DNA from: CAHJXF01 sp038254545
GTDB taxonomy: Bacteria > Pseudomonadota > Gammaproteobacteria > Burkholderiales > Burkholderiaceae_D
Direction: 5' to 3'
Length of the DNA: 64,000 nucleotides
Assembly: GCA_038254545.1 (NCBI GenBank)
Contig: JBBSGB010000002.1
Coordinates: 1-64,000, forward strand
In this document: piece by piece, positions 1-8,946 of the stretch
Position numbering within the stretch: position 1 is the first letter of the stretch
How the letters are laid out: each line of letters opens with the position of its first letter
Translations under genes and position numbers: made by a program
The notes under the pieces: generated by a model
Told to the model about the DNA's origin: nothing
Seen by the model: the letters and a program-made list of their open reading frames with translations, nothing else
The model's database searches: none

Positions 1-131
1 GCGATGCGGAACGCGGCCCAACTAGTGGTTTGCCCCGTGGCGCGACGGCGCGGCAATGCCGATACTGCCACGTCATCTTGATATCGGCCGTGGCGAGATC
101 GTTCCCGGGCCACTGCACAATCCAGAGCTCA

Positions 132-1202
132 ATGGCCAGCGTCACCATCCAGTCCGTCAAGAAGAATTTCGGCGAGACCGCGATCCTTCACGGGGTCGAC
201 ATCGAAATCGAGGACGGCTCCTTTACCGTGTTGGTCGGGCCTTCAGGCTGTGGCAAGTCGACGCTGCTGCGCATGATCGCCGGGCTCGAGGAAATCACCG
301 CCGGCGAGATCCGCATCGGCGCCAAGCGTGTCAACGATCTGCCGCCGAAGGAACGCGACATCGCGATGGTGTTCCAGAACTACGCGCTGTATCCGCACAT
401 GACGGTCGGCAAGAACATGGCTTTCTCGCTGATGCTCGCGAAGAAGGACAAGGCGACGATCGCCAGCAAGGTCGGTCGTGCCGCGGAAATCCTCGCGCTG
501 ACATCGCTGCTCGATCGCTATCCGCGCCAGCTCTCGGGCGGGCAGCGGCAACGCGTCGCGATGGGCCGCGCCATCGTTCGCGACCCGCAGGTGTTCCTGT
601 TCGATGAACCCTTGTCCAACCTCGATGCCAAGCTGCGTGTGGCCATGAGGAGCGAGATCAAGGAACTGCACCTGCGCCTGAAGACGACCTCGGTGTATGT
701 CACGCACGACCAGATCGAAGCGATGACGATGGGCGACAAGATCGTCGTCATGCGCGATGGGCGCATCGAGCAGACCGGCAGTCCCCTCGATCTCTATGAT
801 CATCCAGCGAACCTGTTTGTCGCGGGCTTCATCGGTTCGCCGGCCATGAACTTCCTGCCCGGCACCTTGCGTCACGAGGCGGGGTCTGCACACATCGAGC
901 TCGGCGACGGGACGCGGCTGCAAACGCCCTCCCGTGCCGGGGGCGTGGACGGCCAGCCGGTGATCATGGGCACACGTCCCGAACATCTCGTGCTTGCCGA
1001 AAGCGGGATCCCGTCGCAGGTCGTGGTGGTCGAGCCGACCGGCGCCGATACTTTCGTCGCGTGTCGTCACGCGGGTGCCGATCTGTCGGTCGTGTTCCGC
1101 GAGCGCCACAGCTTCGCGCCCGGCACGACCATCCATCTGCAGCCCGACGTGGAACGCGCCCATTTGTTCGATGCCGCATCTGGCCAGCGCCTCGCCGCGT
1201 GA
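132..1202 (+). CDS. Sugar ABC transporter ATP-binding protein (MalK/UgpC type)
   Basis: This is the ATPase that powers the importer encoded just downstream. Walker A (GPSGCGKST, near residue 36), a Q-loop (VFQNYALYPH), the LSGGQRQR signature and Walker B (VFLFDEP) appear in order, followed by a C-terminal TOBE/MalK-like region, giving 356 aa, the usual length for the MalK/UgpC group. The frame stays open upstream to base 30, but that translation does not resemble the family. I chose the ATG at 132 because MASVTIQ is a normal family N-terminus. The 131 bases upstream hold no other gene I can support. The binding protein follows 70 bp later, so this gene probably opens, or sits early in, the operon running to 7963. 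The substrate cannot be read from the ATPase. Confidence 0.93.
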   Translation: MASVTIQSVKKNFGETAILHGVDIEIEDGSFTVLVGPSGCGKSTLLRMIAGLEEITAGEIRIGAKRVNDLPPKERDIAMVFQNYALYPHMTVGKNMAFSLMLAKKDKATIASKVGRAAEILALTSLLDRYPRQLSGGQRQRVAMGRAIVRDPQVFLFDEPLSNLDAKLRVAMRSEIKELHLRLKTTSVYVTHDQIEAMTMGDKIVVMRDGRIEQTGSPLDLYDHPANLFVAGFIGSPAMNFLPGTLRHEAGSAHIELGDGTRLQTPSRAGGVDGQPVIMGTRPEHLVLAESGIPSQVVVVEPTGADTFVACRHAGADLSVVFRERHSFAPGTTIHLQPDVERAHLFDAASGQRLAA

Positions 1203-1272
1203 CCCGCGCAGCCGGTCTGCAATTGAAGTACGTCACTGAAGTAGGTCACGCCAAAAAAACGAGGAGATACCG

Positions 1273-2607
1273 ATGAGTGATTTCAACCGCCGCAAGTTTC
1301 TGGAAGGTTCCGCAGGCGTTGCCGTCGTGACAGCGCTCGGGGCCGGCAGCTCGCTCTGGTCACCGGTCGCGCGGGCACAGGCGCCGACGCTCGCTCTCAA
1401 ACCGGAGAAGGGCGCGAAACTGCGGGTGCTGCGATGGAGTCGCTTCGTGCAGGGCGACATCGACGCCTACATGGTCAACGTCAAGAAGTTCATCGACAAG
1501 ACCGGCATTGAGGTGCGTGTCGACAACGAAGGCTGGGAGGACGTGCGACCCAAGGCCGCGGTCGCCGCGAACACCGGTGCCGGGCCCGACATCATCCTGT
1601 CGACCAACGACGACGCCAACCTCTATCCCGACAAGCTGCTCGACGTGACCGACGTGGCGGAGTACCTCGGCAAGAAATACGGCGGCTGGTATCCGTCGGG
1701 CGAAGCCTATATGCGGCCCGACGGCAAGAAGTGGATCGGCCTGCCTCTGGGCGCGGCCGGGTCGATGATGGTGTATCGCGAGAGCGTGCTCAAGTCGGCG
1801 GGCTTCGACAGCTTTCCGAAGGACACCGATGGATTCCTCAAGATGCTCAGGGCGGTCAAGGACAAGGGCATGCCGGGAGGATTGGCGCTCGGCAATGCGA
1901 CCGGCGACGGACTCTGGTGCAACTGGCTGGTGTGGGCCTTCGGCGGCAAGATGGTGGACGCGAACAACAAGGTGGTCATCGATAGCCCCGAAACATTGAA
2001 GGCGCTCGATTACGGCAAGGAGTTGTACGCGACTTTCATTCCGGGCACGCTGTCGTGGCTCGACCCGAACAACAACAAGGCCTTTCTCGACGGCCAGATC
2101 TCGGTCACCAACAACGGCATCTCGATCTACTACGCAGCCAAGAACGCGACCGATCCCAAGGTCAAGGAGCTGGCGGCCGACATCCAGCACGCATCGTTCC
2201 CGATCGGTCCGGTCGGCGTGCCGACCGAGTCGCACCTGTTCTTCAACCAGATGATCATGAAGTACACGAAGTATCCGCAGGCGGCCAAGGAGTTCCTGCG
2301 CTTCATGATGGAGCAGGAACAGTTCGAGCCGTGGCTGACCGGCGCGGGCGGTTATGTGGCGCCACCGCTCGCGGCCTACGCGAAGATCCCCGTCTGGACC
2401 TCGGACCCGAAGAACACGCCTTATCGCGATGCCATGAAGAACCTGCGTCCGGCAGGCTATGCCGGCAAGCTCGGCTACGCATCGGCCGGCGCCGCCGCCG
2501 ATTTCATCATGGTCAACATGGTCGCCGAGGCGGTCAGCGGCTCGAAGACGCCGAAGGAAGCGATGGAGCGCGCCCAGAAACGCGCCGAACGTTATTACAA
2601 AGTCTGA
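1273..2607 (+). CDS. Sugar ABC transporter periplasmic substrate-binding protein, Tat-exported
   Basis: A 444-aa extracellular solute-binding protein of the MalE/UgpB-like family 1. The N-terminus carries a twin-arginine motif (NRRKFLEG) followed by a hydrophobic stretch and an ARAQA cleavage site near residue 36, so it is probably exported folded by Tat. A good ribosome site (GAGGAG) lies a few bases before the ATG. It should capture the substrate in the periplasm and deliver it to the two permeases downstream. The dehydratase, SDR and FAH genes in the same operon suggest a sugar or aldonic acid as ligand; that is inference. A perfect hairpin follows the gene, which commonly leaves the binding protein mRNA more abundant than the permease part. 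Confidence 0.92.
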   Translation: MSDFNRRKFLEGSAGVAVVTALGAGSSLWSPVARAQAPTLALKPEKGAKLRVLRWSRFVQGDIDAYMVNVKKFIDKTGIEVRVDNEGWEDVRPKAAVAANTGAGPDIILSTNDDANLYPDKLLDVTDVAEYLGKKYGGWYPSGEAYMRPDGKKWIGLPLGAAGSMMVYRESVLKSAGFDSFPKDTDGFLKMLRAVKDKGMPGGLALGNATGDGLWCNWLVWAFGGKMVDANNKVVIDSPETLKALDYGKELYATFIPGTLSWLDPNNNKAFLDGQISVTNNGISIYYAAKNATDPKVKELAADIQHASFPIGPVGVPTESHLFFNQMIMKYTKYPQAAKEFLRFMMEQEQFEPWLTGAGGYVAPPLAAYAKIPVWTSDPKNTPYRDAMKNLRPAGYAGKLGYASAGAAADFIMVNMVAEAVSGSKTPKEAMERAQKRAERYYKV

Positions 2608-2692
2608 TCGTCCGGACACTTCGTGCCTTACGATCTCGCCTCGTTCGAGCGGACGAGCCGACCTGAAAGCGGCTCGCCGCTCAACTCGGCGA

Positions 2693-2712
2693 CGGCTCGC
2701 ATACGCGAGCCG
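2693..2712 (+). repeat. Hairpin between binding protein and permease genes
   Basis: A perfect 8-bp inverted repeat (CGGCTCGC / GCGAGCCG) with a 4-base ATAC loop lies in the 161-bp gap between the binding-protein stop and the first permease. No T-run follows directly; a T-rich stretch starts about 30 bases later. I read it as an mRNA-stabilising or partial termination hairpin of the kind often found at this position in ABC operons, not a strong terminator. Confidence 0.5.
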
Positions 2713-2768
2713 GGCGCTCGCTGCGCCTTGCTGAGTGCTCGTTTCGTTTTTCTGACTCGAGTTCTCAC

Positions 2769-3677
2769 GTGACTTTTCTCGAACGACTTCAGAACAGTCG
2801 CAATGCGTTGGGGCTCTTGTTCATGTTGCCCGCGGCGGCGCTGCTGCTGCTGTTTCTCACGTATCCGCTTGGCCTCGGTATCTGGCTCGGCTTCACAGAC
2901 GCCAAGGTTGGACGGCCGGGAGAGTGGATCGGGCTCGAGAACTACGAGTTCCTGTGGGGCGACAGCGTCACGCGGCTCGCGCTGTTCAATACGTTGTTCT
3001 ACACGGTGGTCGCATCGTTGCTGAAGTTCTTTCTCGGGCTGTGGCTTGCGCTGCTGTTGAACCGCAACATCCGCTTCAAGACCTTTTTTCGCGCGGTCAT
3101 CCTGCTCCCCTACATCGTGCCGACCGCGCTCTCAGCGATCGCCTTCTGGTGGATCTACGACTCGCAGTTCTCGATCATCAGTTGGGCGCTGGTCAAGATG
3201 GGGCTGATCGATCATTACATCGACTTTCTCGGCACGCCGTGGAATGCGCGCTTCGCCGTCATCGCGGCCAACGTGTGGCGCGGCGTTCCCTTCGTCGCCA
3301 TCACACTGCTGGCCGGGCTGCAGACGATTTCGCCGAGCTACTACGAAGCATCGGCGATCGACGGCGCCACGCCGCGGCAGCAGTTCATGCACGTCACGCT
3401 GCCGCTGCTCACGCCGATCATCGCGGTGGTGATGACCTTCTCGGTGCTGTTCACCTTCACCGACTTCCAGCTCATCTACGTGATCACGCGGGGCGGGCCG
3501 CTGAATGCGACGCACCTGATGGCGACTCTTGCGTTCCAGCGCGCGATCAATGGCGGCGCGCTCGGCGAGGGCGCGGCGATCTCGATCGCGATGGTGCCTT
3601 TCCTTCTGGCCGCGATCCTGTTCAGCTTCTTCGGCCTGCAGCGTCGCGCGTGGCAACAGGGTGGGGCCGACAAGTGA
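2769..3677 (+). CDS. Sugar ABC transporter permease (MalF/UgpA type)
   Basis: A 302-aa inner-membrane protein with about six hydrophobic helices and the EAA loop typical of binding-protein-dependent permeases (EASAIDGATPRQQF near residue 195), which docks on the ATPase. It starts with GTG at 2769 (MTFLERL); no other start gives the family N-terminus. Its stop overlaps the next permease start as GTGA, so the two subunits are translationally coupled and should form a heterodimeric channel. Confidence 0.92.
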   Translation: MTFLERLQNSRNALGLLFMLPAAALLLLFLTYPLGLGIWLGFTDAKVGRPGEWIGLENYEFLWGDSVTRLALFNTLFYTVVASLLKFFLGLWLALLLNRNIRFKTFFRAVILLPYIVPTALSAIAFWWIYDSQFSIISWALVKMGLIDHYIDFLGTPWNARFAVIAANVWRGVPFVAITLLAGLQTISPSYYEASAIDGATPRQQFMHVTLPLLTPIIAVVMTFSVLFTFTDFQLIYVITRGGPLNATHLMATLAFQRAINGGALGEGAAISIAMVPFLLAAILFSFFGLQRRAWQQGGADK

Positions 3678-4549
3678 GCGCGACCGACACGACCGACACC
3701 GTCGGGATGGGCTTCCTCGAGACGCGGCTGCGCCGGGCGGTCACCGTCTATCTCCCGCTGGTCGCGTTCCTGATCGTCTTGCTGTTCCCGTTCTACTGGA
3801 TGGCCATCACGTCGGTGAAGCCGGACGCCGAGTTGTTGTCGCGCGAGGGCAACCCGTTCTGGGTGATGGGGCCGACGCTTGCGCACTTCCACACGCTGCT
3901 GTTCAAGACTTCTTTTCCTGCATGGATGTGGAACACCGTGCTCGTTTCGGTCGTGTCGACCGCGTTCTCGCTCGCCGCTTCGGTGCTCGCCGCCTATTCG
4001 ATCGAACGCTTGCGCTTCAAGGGCTCCAAGCATGTCGGGCTGTCGATCTTCCTCGCCTACCTGGTCCCGCCGACCATCCTCTTCATCCCGCTCGCGAACG
4101 TGGTGTTCAAGCTTGGCCTCTTCGACACGCGCTGGGCACTCATCCTCACTTACCCGACCTTCCTGATCCCGTTCTGCACCTGGCTCTTGATGGGTTACTT
4201 TCGTTCGATCCCGTTCGAGCTCGAGGAATGCGCGTTGATCGACGGCGCGAGCCGCTGGCAGATCCTGACCAAGATCGTGTTGCCGCTCGCGGTGCCGGGG
4301 CTGATCTCGGCGGGCATCTTCGCGTTCACGCTGTCGTGGAACGAGTTCGTCTATGCGTTGACGTTCATCTCGTCTTCGGAGATCAAGACGATGCCGGTCG
4401 GCGTGGTGACCGAGCTCGTGCAAGGCGACGTCTACCAGTGGGGGCCGCTGATGGCGGGCGCATTGTTCGGCTCGCTGCCGGTTGCGTTCGTCTATTCGTT
4501 CTTCGTCGAGTATTACGTTTCGGGACTCACGGGATCCGTGAAGGAATGA
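3674..4549 (+). CDS. Sugar ABC transporter permease (MalG/UgpE type)
   Basis: The second channel subunit, 291 aa, with six predicted membrane segments and an EAA loop (ECALIDGASRWQI). I chose the GTG at 3674 because it overlaps the TGA of the preceding permease (GTGA), the coupling seen repeatedly in this genome; an ATG at 3707 is an alternative that would shorten it by 11 residues. It completes the ATPase / binding protein / two-permease importer. The dehydratase gene begins 15 bp after its stop, which supports a common transcript. Confidence 0.92.
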   Translation: MSATDTTDTVGMGFLETRLRRAVTVYLPLVAFLIVLLFPFYWMAITSVKPDAELLSREGNPFWVMGPTLAHFHTLLFKTSFPAWMWNTVLVSVVSTAFSLAASVLAAYSIERLRFKGSKHVGLSIFLAYLVPPTILFIPLANVVFKLGLFDTRWALILTYPTFLIPFCTWLLMGYFRSIPFELEECALIDGASRWQILTKIVLPLAVPGLISAGIFAFTLSWNEFVYALTFISSSEIKTMPVGVVTELVQGDVYQWGPLMAGALFGSLPVAFVYSFFVEYYVSGLTGSVKE

Positions 4550-4564
4550 CGCAGGGAATGACGC

Positions 4565-6304
4565 ATGGATGATTCTTCACGCAAGAAAAAACCCGAGGAC
4601 TTGCGCAGCCGGCAGTGGTTCGGACGCCAGGACCGCGATGGCTTTGCGTACCGGAGCTGGGTCAAGGGTAAGGGCGTTCCGGACGACCAGTTCGACGGGC
4701 GTCCGGTGATCGGCATCTGCAACACCTACAGCGAACTGACGCCGTGCAACTCGCATTTCCGCACGCTTGCCGAACAGGTGAAGATCGGGGTGTACGAGGC
4801 CGGGGGCTTCCCGCTCGAATTCCCGGTCATGTCGCTCGGCGAGACCATGTTGCGACCGACCGCGATGCTCTACCGCAATCTTGCGAGCATGGATGTCGAG
4901 GAAAGCATCCGCGGCAATCCCATCGACGGGGTCGTGTTGCTGATGGGTTGCGACAAGACCACGCCGTCCCTGGTGATGGGCGCGGCGAGTTGCGACCTGC
5001 CTACCATCGGCGTATCGGGAGGGCCGATGCTCAACGGCAAGTGGCGCGGTCAGGAGCTCGGCTCGGGGACCGGCGTCTGGAGCATGAGCGAACAGGTGCG
5101 CGCCGGCACGCTGCGTCTGTCCGATTTCCTCGAGGCCGAAAGCTGCATGCATCGCAGCCACGGCCACTGCATGACGATGGGAACCGCGAGCACGATGGCC
5201 AGCATGGTCGAGGCGCTCGGCCTCGGCCTGCCCGGCAACGCGGCGTATCCGGCGGTCGACGGCCGGCGCAACGTCATCGCGCGAATGGCCGGGCGGCGCA
5301 TCGTCGATCTCGTGCATCAGGACGTGAAGCTTTCGCAGATCCTCACACGCGAGGCGTTCGAGAACGCGATCGTGACGCTGGCCGCCATCGGCGGCTCGAC
5401 CAACGCCGTGATCCACCTGATTGCGATCGCCGGCCGCATCGGCGTGAAGCTCTCGATCGAGGATTTCGATCGCCTGGCGAGCGAACTGCCGTGCCTCCTG
5501 AATCTGCAGCCGTCAGGCAAGCATCTGATGGAAGATTTCTGCTATGCCGGCGGGCTGCCGGCATTGATGAAAGAGATTTCCACACATCTGCATCTGGCCG
5601 CGATCACCGCGAACGGCCACACCATCGGCGAGAACATTGCGGACGCGCAGAACTTCAATGCCGACGTGATCAGGTCGATCGCCGCGCCGTTCAAGGACAA
5701 GGCCGGCATCGCCGTCTTGCGCGGCAATCTCGCGCCGCGCGGCGCCGTCATCAAACCGAGTGCCGCGACTCCGGCGCTGATGAAGCACAAGGGTCGCGCG
5801 GTGGTGTTCGAGAACATCGACGACTTCCATGCGCGCATCGACGACGAGGCGCTCGACATCGACGAGCATTGCGTAATGGTGCTCAAGAACTGCGGGCCGC
5901 GCGGCTACCCCGGCATGGCCGAGGTCGGCAACATGCCGCTGCCGCCGAAAATTCTCCGCAAGGGCATCACCGACATGGTTCGCATCAGCGACGCGCGCAT
6001 GAGCGGGACGGCCTACGGCACAGTGGTGCTGCACGCCGCACCCGAGGCGGCCGCGGGTGGCCCGCTTGCGATCGTGCGCAACGGCGACCTGATCGAACTC
6101 GATGTGCCGGCGCGCAGGATCCATCTGCACGTCACCGACGACGAGCTCGCACGGCGCCTTGCCGAATGGACCGCCCCCGAGCCGAAGCTCGCGAGCGGTT
6201 ACTGGAAGCTCTACGTGGACCATGTCCTGCAGGCCGATGAAGGTGCAGATCTCGACTTTCTGGTCGGGCGTCGCGGCGCGTTCGTGCCACGGGACAATCA
6301 CTGA
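4565..6304 (+). CDS. IlvD/Edd-family sugar-acid dehydratase (arabinonate/xylonate/fuconate type)
   Basis: A 579-aa enzyme of the IlvD/Edd dehydratase family, which removes water from an aldonic acid to give a 2-keto-3-deoxy acid. The length and sequence resemble L-arabinonate dehydratase much more than housekeeping IlvD. The three cysteines that hold the [2Fe-2S] cluster in this family are visible at about C61 (TPCN), C129 (GCDKTTPS) and C202 (HCMTMG), and the catalytic serine motif DARMSGTAYG is near the C-terminus. It sits between a sugar importer and SDR and FAH genes, so the product probably goes on to oxidation and hydrolytic cleavage. The exact substrate (L-fuconate, L-arabinonate, D-xylonate or similar) cannot be decided from sequence alone. 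Confidence 0.88.
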   Translation: MDDSSRKKKPEDLRSRQWFGRQDRDGFAYRSWVKGKGVPDDQFDGRPVIGICNTYSELTPCNSHFRTLAEQVKIGVYEAGGFPLEFPVMSLGETMLRPTAMLYRNLASMDVEESIRGNPIDGVVLLMGCDKTTPSLVMGAASCDLPTIGVSGGPMLNGKWRGQELGSGTGVWSMSEQVRAGTLRLSDFLEAESCMHRSHGHCMTMGTASTMASMVEALGLGLPGNAAYPAVDGRRNVIARMAGRRIVDLVHQDVKLSQILTREAFENAIVTLAAIGGSTNAVIHLIAIAGRIGVKLSIEDFDRLASELPCLLNLQPSGKHLMEDFCYAGGLPALMKEISTHLHLAAITANGHTIGENIADAQNFNADVIRSIAAPFKDKAGIAVLRGNLAPRGAVIKPSAATPALMKHKGRAVVFENIDDFHARIDDEALDIDEHCVMVLKNCGPRGYPGMAEVGNMPLPPKILRKGITDMVRISDARMSGTAYGTVVLHAAPEAAAGGPLAIVRNGDLIELDVPARRIHLHVTDDELARRLAEWTAPEPKLASGYWKLYVDHVLQADEGADLDFLVGRRGAFVPRDNH

Positions 6305-6306
6305 TC

Positions 6307-7047
6307 ATGGGCCAGCGATTGCAAGGCAGGACCGCGCTGATCACGGCGACCGGGCAAGGGATGGGACACGCCGCAGTGATGGCGTTCGCGCGCGAAGGCG
6401 CGATCGTGATCGCGACCGACGTGCGGGCCGAGTTGCTCGAAGTCTTTACGCACGTGGAGGGCGTCACGGCGCGCGGGCTGGATGTCCTCGACGATGCAGC
6501 AGTCGCGAGTGCGGTGAACGATATCGGCGCGGTCGACATCCTGTTCAATTGCGCGGGCTACGTGCATCAGGGCAGCATCCTCGATTGCACGATCGAGGAC
6601 TGGGACCGCAGCTTCGATCTGAACGTGCGCAGCATGTTCGTCATGACCCGCGCGATGCTGCCCAAGATGATCGCGGCGGGTGGCGGCGTGATCCTCAACA
6701 TGGCATCCGTGCTCGGCGCCCACAAGGCGGCGCCGAATCGCCTCGCGTATGCGGCAAGCAAGGCCGCGGTCGTCGGCTTCACGCGCGCGCTTGCCATCGA
6801 TCACGTGAAGGAAAACATCCGTTGCAACTGCGTCTGTCCCGGCACCGTCGACACACCGTCGCTGGGCGATCGCATCAATGCGTTTACCGACCCGGCGCAG
6901 GCCCGCAAGGATTTCATCAACCGCCAGCCGATGGGACGGCTCGCCACCGCTGAAGAGATCGCCGAGACCTTCATCTACCTCGCGTCCGACGAATCGTCGT
7001 TCATGACCGGGCAGGCGACCTTCGTCGATGGCGGCATGTCGCTTTGA
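6307..7047 (+). CDS. SDR dehydrogenase, probable 2-keto-3-deoxy-sugar-acid 4-dehydrogenase
   Basis: A 246-aa classical short-chain dehydrogenase. The Rossmann glycine motif (ATGQGMG) is at the N-terminus and the catalytic YxxxK (YAASKAA) is near residue 149, with the ending FVDGGMSL usual for the family. It resembles the 2-keto-3-deoxy-L-fuconate dehydrogenase / type-2 hydroxybutyrate dehydrogenase branch. Between the IlvD/Edd dehydratase (2 bp upstream) and an FAH hydrolase (7 bp downstream) it most likely oxidises C4 of the 2-keto-3-deoxy acid with NAD+, giving a 2,4-diketo acid. SDR membership is certain; the substrate is inferred from the neighbours. Confidence 0.85.
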   Translation: MGQRLQGRTALITATGQGMGHAAVMAFAREGAIVIATDVRAELLEVFTHVEGVTARGLDVLDDAAVASAVNDIGAVDILFNCAGYVHQGSILDCTIEDWDRSFDLNVRSMFVMTRAMLPKMIAAGGGVILNMASVLGAHKAAPNRLAYAASKAAVVGFTRALAIDHVKENIRCNCVCPGTVDTPSLGDRINAFTDPAQARKDFINRQPMGRLATAEEIAETFIYLASDESSFMTGQATFVDGGMSL

Positions 7048-7054
7048 GGAACCC

Positions 7055-7963
7055 ATGAAACTTCTGCGCTATGGCCCATCGGGCTACGAGAAGCCCGGCC
7101 TGCTCGATCGGCAGGGAAAGCTGCGGGACCTGTCGTCGGTCGTCGACAGGCTCGAGTTCGATGCGCTGTCGCCGAAAGGATTGGCACGGCTTCGCAACAT
7201 CGATCCGGATGGGCTGCCTCTCGTCAAAGGCCGTCCACGTTTCGGTGTCCCGTTCACGGGCATCGGCAAGTTCATCGCGGTCGGGCTCAATTATTCCGAT
7301 CACGCCGCGGAATCGAACATGCCGATCCCGAAGGAGCCGATCCTCTTCACGAAAGCCACGAGTTGCCTGTCCGGTCCGAACGACGACACCGTTCAACCGC
7401 AGGGATCGACCAAGCTCGATTGGGAAGTGGAGCTGGGTATCGTGATCGGAACCAAGGCGCAATACGTTTCCGAAGATCGCGCGCTCGACCATGTCGCGGG
7501 CTATTGCGTGATCAACGACGTCTCCGAGCGCGACTTCCAGCTCGAGCGCGGCAGCCAGTGGGACAAGGGCAAGGGCTGCGATACCTTCGGCCCTGTCGGT
7601 CCGTACCTCGTCACAACCGACGAGATCGCGGATCCGCAATCGCTCACCATGTGGCTCGACGTGAACGGCGAGTCGCGCCAGCGCGGCAGCACGAGGACCA
7701 TGATCTTCGGATGCGCGATGCTGGTGAGCTACGTCAGCCGCTTCATGACGCTGATGCCGGGCGACATCATCACCACCGGTACGCCGCCCGGCGTCGGCAT
7801 GGGCATGAAGCCGCCGCGCTTCCTGAAACCCGGCGACATCGTCACGCTGGGCATCGACGGCCTGGGCACGCAGCGCCAGCGCGTGGTGGCGTGGCCGGGA
7901 AGTCGTACTGTGATGTACGGCGCGGCGCTGCGAAGCAACCGGCCGCGTTCGACTGCTCGCTAA
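7055..7963 (+). CDS. Fumarylacetoacetate hydrolase-family protein, probable 2,4-diketo-3-deoxy-acid hydrolase
   Basis: A 302-aa FAH-superfamily protein. The metal-site pattern DWEVELGIVIG, a downstream ERDFQ segment and a GTPPGVGMG loop are visible. I took the ATG at 7055, preceded by GAGG; an upstream in-frame start would run into the SDR gene. In the non-phosphorylative L-fucose/L-rhamnose route, enzymes of this kind hydrolyse a 2,4-diketo-3-deoxy acid to pyruvate and lactate (or glycolate from a pentose). The family core appears to end near VVAW; about 22 extra residues follow, rich in Arg and Ser, and the stop codon overlaps the stop of the convergent LpxO-like gene. The tail may be non-functional read-on. 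Confidence 0.86.
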   Translation: MKLLRYGPSGYEKPGLLDRQGKLRDLSSVVDRLEFDALSPKGLARLRNIDPDGLPLVKGRPRFGVPFTGIGKFIAVGLNYSDHAAESNMPIPKEPILFTKATSCLSGPNDDTVQPQGSTKLDWEVELGIVIGTKAQYVSEDRALDHVAGYCVINDVSERDFQLERGSQWDKGKGCDTFGPVGPYLVTTDEIADPQSLTMWLDVNGESRQRGSTRTMIFGCAMLVSYVSRFMTLMPGDIITTGTPPGVGMGMKPPRFLKPGDIVTLGIDGLGTQRQRVVAWPGSRTVMYGAALRSNRPRSTAR

Positions 7964-8868
7964 AGAAAAACGATCGCCGCAACCACGGCGATCAGCAGCA
8001 AGGCTTTCGTCACGCGATACACCGTCGGATTCCAGCGCTTGAAGCGGCGCCGATACTGGCCCGCGACGTGCGAGACGATGAAGATCTTGTTGATGAAGCC
8101 GGTCTTGTCGCCTGCGTCGTTGGGCGACGCGCCTGCGGCAACGACATTCTTGCCGAGCCAGTGGTTGAGCCTCTGGGCCCAGCGCGTCTTCATCGGCCGC
8201 TCGATGTCGCAGAACAGGATCAGGCGATTCTGTCCGCTGCGGTTCTCGGCGTAGTGGATGAAGGTCTCGTCGAACACCACGCCCTGACCGTCGCGCCAGC
8301 TGTAGCGTTGGCCATCGACGTCGATGAAGCATCGATCGTCGTTCGGCGTGGAAAGGCCGAGGTGATAGCGCAACGAGCCCGCATAGGGATCGCGATGGCG
8401 CCCGAGCTTTGCGCCATCGGGCAACTCGGCGAACATCGCGGCCTTGACCTCGGGGATTTCGCGCAGGAGCGCAGTCGTCCGCGGGCAAAGCGTCGCAGCC
8501 GACGGGTGCGCGTCGTCGTACCACTTCAGATAGAAGCGCTTCCAGCCGGTCTTGAAGAAGGAGTTGAAGCCGGCGTCGTTGTGCGAGTCGGCGGCCTTGA
8601 TCTTCTCGAGCTCCATCAGCTTGATCCCCTCGTCCCGGATTACCTGCCAGTTGTCGGACAACTTGAGCAGGTGCGGGAACGCTGCGGGCTCGAGATAAGG
8701 CGTGGTCGGTACGCGCGAGAACGCATACATGAACACGTTCATCGGCGCCGTGAACGTCGAGTGGTCGAACACCTGCCGGCCGACCTTGTGCCGCACGCGG
8801 CCGCGCAGGTGCACGTAGGCGCCGCTAGTTGCGAACAGCAACAGGATGATGACGAGAGTGATCTTCAT
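7960..8868 (-). CDS. lpxO: Aspartyl/asparaginyl beta-hydroxylase family protein, LpxO-like lipid A hydroxylase
   Basis: A 302-aa Fe(II)/2-oxoglutarate dioxygenase. A hydrophobic N-terminal anchor (MKITLVIILLLF) is followed by the LpxO-like segment RGRVRHKVGRQVFDHST and by FMYAFSRVP. The double-stranded beta-helix core has the iron ligands in GRHRDPYAG and ETFIHYAEN. The C-terminus adds a second hydrophobic segment. LpxO hydroxylates the secondary acyl chain of lipid A at the inner membrane; two lipid A acyltransferases lie 2.5 kb away. I started at the ATG at 8868 because the 19 codons upstream lack family character. The stop TAG overlaps the stop of the convergent FAH gene. The family is certain; lipid A as substrate is likely but not proven. 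Confidence 0.8.
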   Translation of the reverse strand: MKITLVIILLLFATSGAYVHLRGRVRHKVGRQVFDHSTFTAPMNVFMYAFSRVPTTPYLEPAAFPHLLKLSDNWQVIRDEGIKLMELEKIKAADSHNDAGFNSFFKTGWKRFYLKWYDDAHPSAATLCPRTTALLREIPEVKAAMFAELPDGAKLGRHRDPYAGSLRYHLGLSTPNDDRCFIDVDGQRYSWRDGQGVVFDETFIHYAENRSGQNRLILFCDIERPMKTRWAQRLNHWLGKNVVAAGASPNDAGDKTGFINKIFIVSHVAGQYRRRFKRWNPTVYRVTKALLLIAVVAAIVFL

Positions 8869-8946
8869 GGAGTCGACAGGGGGCCGGTGGGCTCGAAGCC
8901 CGCGGTGAACCGTGGATTTTCTCACGGACGGGCCGGTAGGCGGCCG

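Noticed and set aside
1..131. 3' end of an upstream gene at the left edge (frame open to a TGA at about base 81)
   Set aside because: Only about 26 codons are visible and they match nothing I recognise, so it cannot be supported.
243..1163. Long open frames antisense to the ABC ATPase and to many other genes
   Set aside because: They mirror the codon pattern of the real genes in high-GC DNA, are rich in His/Arg, and have no family resemblance.
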